Below, piece by piece: positions 61,840 to 64,000 of a stretch of DNA of 64,000 nucleotides (within the stretch, counting starts at the first letter, position 1; every line of letters begins with the position of its first letter). The DNA lies in assembly GCA_012960305.1 (NCBI GenBank), contig DUBM01000020.1, forward strand, positions 186,001-250,000, in the 5' to 3' direction. The stretch is from Gammaproteobacteria bacterium. Lineage in GTDB: Bacteria; Pseudomonadota; Gammaproteobacteria; Pseudomonadales; Pseudohongiellaceae. Position numbers and translations under genes: made by a program. The notes under the pieces were generated by a model. That model had not been told where the DNA came from. It saw only the letters and a program-made list of their open reading frames with translations, and did no database searches.

Positions 61840-63720
61840 ATGCTGCAAGGTATTCGAGATAATTCTCAAGGTTGGGCGGCGAAAGTTATTATTGGAGTTA
61901 TCGTCGTCGTTTTTGTGCTAGGTGCGGTGGGGGTTGTTGGGTTGGGTGCTCCACCTCCTGTGGGCGAAGTAAATGGTGAAGAGATCACGGAAACGCAATT
62001 GCAAAATAGTTCTCAGCAATTGCTTGCTTCGATTGGTGCTGCAGCTAGCTCACTTGATCAAGATTTAGTTGAGCAAATAGCTCTAAATCAACTTATTGAA
62101 GAAATCGTCTTGCGGCAATCAGCCGAGAGTGCATCCATGTCGATTTCAGATAATCGCATTGATCGATTAATTGTTGAAACAGACCGGTTTAAGGTAGGTG
62201 GTGTTTTTGACCCTAATCTAGCTGCTAGAACAATAGCACTCCAGGGTTACACTATTCCTCAATATAAAGAGGCGCTTCGTCAGCAGTTTTTACTGGCTCA
62301 ATTAGATCACGCCTATTCCAGTTCCAATTTTGTTATCGATATTGAATTAGAAAGGTTGGTCGAGCTAGCAGAGCAAACTCGAGATTTTCGATATGTCTCA
62401 ATTCCAATGGGCACTAGAACCTTAGGAATAGCAATTAATGATGCGGAAATTCGGGCTTACTATGATGAAAACCAGGATCAATTCCGGGAAGACGAAACTG
62501 TTTCTCTGAGCTATGTGCTTTTAGATAAGAGCGTCATTTCTGCGGAGATTGAACTGGAAGAAGTTTCTATTTTAGAACAATACGAAGCTGAACGATCGTC
62601 ATTTGAAGGCTCTGCTGAAAAGAGAGCTTCACATATATTGTTCGAAGTTGGGGCCAGTTTTTCTGAGGAGCAAGCGATGAAGGCCGCTATAGCGGCACAA
62701 GGAAGAATCGTTGGTGGTGAAGATTTTGCTTTGCTAGCATTAGAGCTCTCCAGTGATATCGTTTCCGCAGAAGAAGGCGGTGATATTGGCTATACGAATG
62801 GCACTGCTTTTCCAGAACCAATAGAAGAAGCTTTAGAAGTTCTTCAGCTTGAAGAAATATCAGACCCTATAGTTTCGGAATTCGGAGTACACCTGGTTAA
62901 ACTCACTGAGGATGTCGAAAGCGCTTTCCAGTCGTTCGAGGAAATTTCCGGTCGCATTGAGCGGGAACTTAAGAGTGCTGAAGTCGAGCTGATTTACTCC
63001 GAACGTCTCGCAGATTTGTCGAATTTGGCTTTTGAAACTGGAGATCTCATTACTATTTCGGAAGAATTGAGCCTGGAAATATTACAAAGCGAGGCATTTT
63101 CTCGTACAGGTGGAAGTGGGGTCTTTTCAAATCCGGCGTTAATTGCTGCTGCATTTTCCGATGACGTTTTGTTAGAGGGAAACAACAGCGACGTAATTGA
63201 ATTAAGTGACGCCCAATCTGCAGTAATCAGGTTAAGGGAGTTTACAGAAGCGATGGTGTTACCTTTAGCCGAAGTTCAACCTGAAATAGCAGTGATATTG
63301 CGCTCCAATATGGAGCGCAATGCTGTACAGGAGCTTGGTGATGAGCTTTTAAGCACTATTGGAAATGGTAGCATAGTGGAGACCCTTCTCGTGGAAAACG
63401 AATTAGAATGGATAAATGAAGAAACAGTTTCTAGAAGTTCTCCAGCGGTGAATCGACAGATAGTTGATCAAGCCTTCGCGATGCCGAAACCTGAATCAAG
63501 GGGTGGAATAGAAAGCCTAACTTTGAGCAATGGTACTTTTGTCGTAATTGAATTGAATCAAGTGAACCCGGGGTCCATGGAAATACTAGCCGATGATGAA
63601 CGTGAGTCAATTACTGATTCAATGTTAGTCGATTTTGGGAATAACGATTTCCAGGCGTACTTGGGGAACCTTAAGGAAAGCTCAGATATCAAAACTCAGT
63701 TAGCGGCGGACCGGTTTTAG
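61840..63720 (+). CDS. ppiD: Periplasmic folding chaperone PpiD (SurA N-domain, parvulin-type)
   Basis: Inner-membrane anchored chaperone near the Sec translocon. The N-terminal span is IIGVIVVVFVLGAVGVVGL, then a SurA-like chaperone segment (INQLIEEIVL-type helices) and a central parvulin region (RASHILFEVGASFSEEQA, FALLALELSSD). The 626-residue product is the PpiD size. ATG 61840 is favoured over TTG 61828 because it gives the usual short cytoplasmic start (MLQGIRDNSQGW). Confidence 0.92.
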   Translation: MLQGIRDNSQGWAAKVIIGVIVVVFVLGAVGVVGLGAPPPVGEVNGEEITETQLQNSSQQLLASIGAAASSLDQDLVEQIALNQLIEEIVLRQSAESASMSISDNRIDRLIVETDRFKVGGVFDPNLAARTIALQGYTIPQYKEALRQQFLLAQLDHAYSSSNFVIDIELERLVELAEQTRDFRYVSIPMGTRTLGIAINDAEIRAYYDENQDQFREDETVSLSYVLLDKSVISAEIELEEVSILEQYEAERSSFEGSAEKRASHILFEVGASFSEEQAMKAAIAAQGRIVGGEDFALLALELSSDIVSAEEGGDIGYTNGTAFPEPIEEALEVLQLEEISDPIVSEFGVHLVKLTEDVESAFQSFEEISGRIERELKSAEVELIYSERLADLSNLAFETGDLITISEELSLEILQSEAFSRTGGSGVFSNPALIAAAFSDDVLLEGNNSDVIELSDAQSAVIRLREFTEAMVLPLAEVQPEIAVILRSNMERNAVQELGDELLSTIGNGSIVETLLVENELEWINEETVSRSSPAVNRQIVDQAFAMPKPESRGGIESLTLSNGTFVVIELNQVNPGSMEILADDERESITDSMLVDFGNNDFQAYLGNLKESSDIKTQLAADRF

Positions 63721-63812
63721 ATCATACTGCTTCTACTTCAAGTATTTGCTCATGGCGTCAGATCCCTTCATAAGGTTCGAGCTACTAAGAAGTAGTAAGA
63801 GTTTTAAACATT

Positions 63813-64000
63813 CTATTTGATGCCATGCATAAAGTATTTGAGCAAGGGAGCAATTATTAACGCAAACACTCCGATACCTATACTGTACCAGCCAGCTGTT
63901 GAGTACACTTCCACATAGGCCGACAAAGCCGCTCCAGCATCAGCAACTTCCCCGCCGATGGTGTCAGAGCCTGTCATAGCTGCGATAGTGCCTGACACAT
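63813..64000 (-). CDS. C-terminal end of a probable peptide (POT/MFS) transporter, partial
   Basis: The frame runs off the window end; 62 codons are visible. The pattern is a periplasmic/loop segment IGGEVADAGAALSAYVEVYS, a final membrane span (WYSIGIGVFALIIAPLLKYF) and the ending MHGIK, which matches proton-dependent oligopeptide transporters. Substrate cannot be told. It converges with ppiD. Confidence 0.55.
   Translation of the reverse strand, partial: VSGTIAAMTGSDTIGGEVADAGAALSAYVEVYSTAGWYSIGIGVFALIIAPLLKYFMHGIK

Overview
The window is a stretch of a gammaproteobacterial chromosome. Two gene orders support this: thrS-infC-rpmI-rplT-pheS-pheT-ihfA-merR-like followed by tRNA-Pro, and smc-zipA-ligA. 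FadB/FadA, YheU, TtcA, MobA, AlaA, tig-clpP-clpX-lon-hupB-ppiD and the PreP-type M16 protease fit the same class. The moderate to low GC and many lipoproteins suggest a marine or aquatic lineage, but genus cannot be told from this sequence.

Layout. 1-9232 is core: the 3' part of uvrB, tRNA-Val(GAC), the translation operon thrS to ihfA, a MerR-like regulator and tRNA-Pro(GGG). 9233-21384 is an accessory region with mixed composition, long non-coding gaps and repeats. It holds a minus-strand pair for phospholipid headgroup chemistry (cytidylyltransferase and CDP-alcohol phosphatidyltransferase) and a lipoprotein with a haem c motif. It also holds a TetR-controlled MFP/ABC export operon, a small membrane protein, a SIMPL-domain protein, a lipoprotein cyclase and a 59-codon remnant of a DUF1552-type gene. 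Four same-orientation copies of a repeat of about 90 bp lie at gene boundaries there; I do not recognise it.

21385-64000 is mostly core again. Chromosome structure, division and repair come first (smc, zipA, ligA), then an SLT-like lipoprotein and djlA. A three-gene minus-strand cluster follows: a GltD-like flavoprotein with ferredoxin domains, then the alpha and beta subunits of a 2-oxoacid:ferredoxin oxidoreductase. After it come a PreP-like metalloprotease, an RbgA/YlqF-type GTPase, bolA, a Bax-like glucosaminidase, a polysaccharide deacetylase, beta-oxidation genes fadBA, and single-gene units for tRNA thiolation, sulfur relay, vitamin B6, alanine synthesis, methionine sulfoxide repair and molybdenum cofactor. 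The window closes with the proteostasis run tig-clpP-clpX-lon, hupB, ppiD and the end of a probable peptide transporter on the minus strand.

The core genes look intact and normal in length. The unusual material is concentrated in the tRNA-Pro to smc interval. No transposase, integrase, CRISPR array, rRNA or recognisable defence system was seen.
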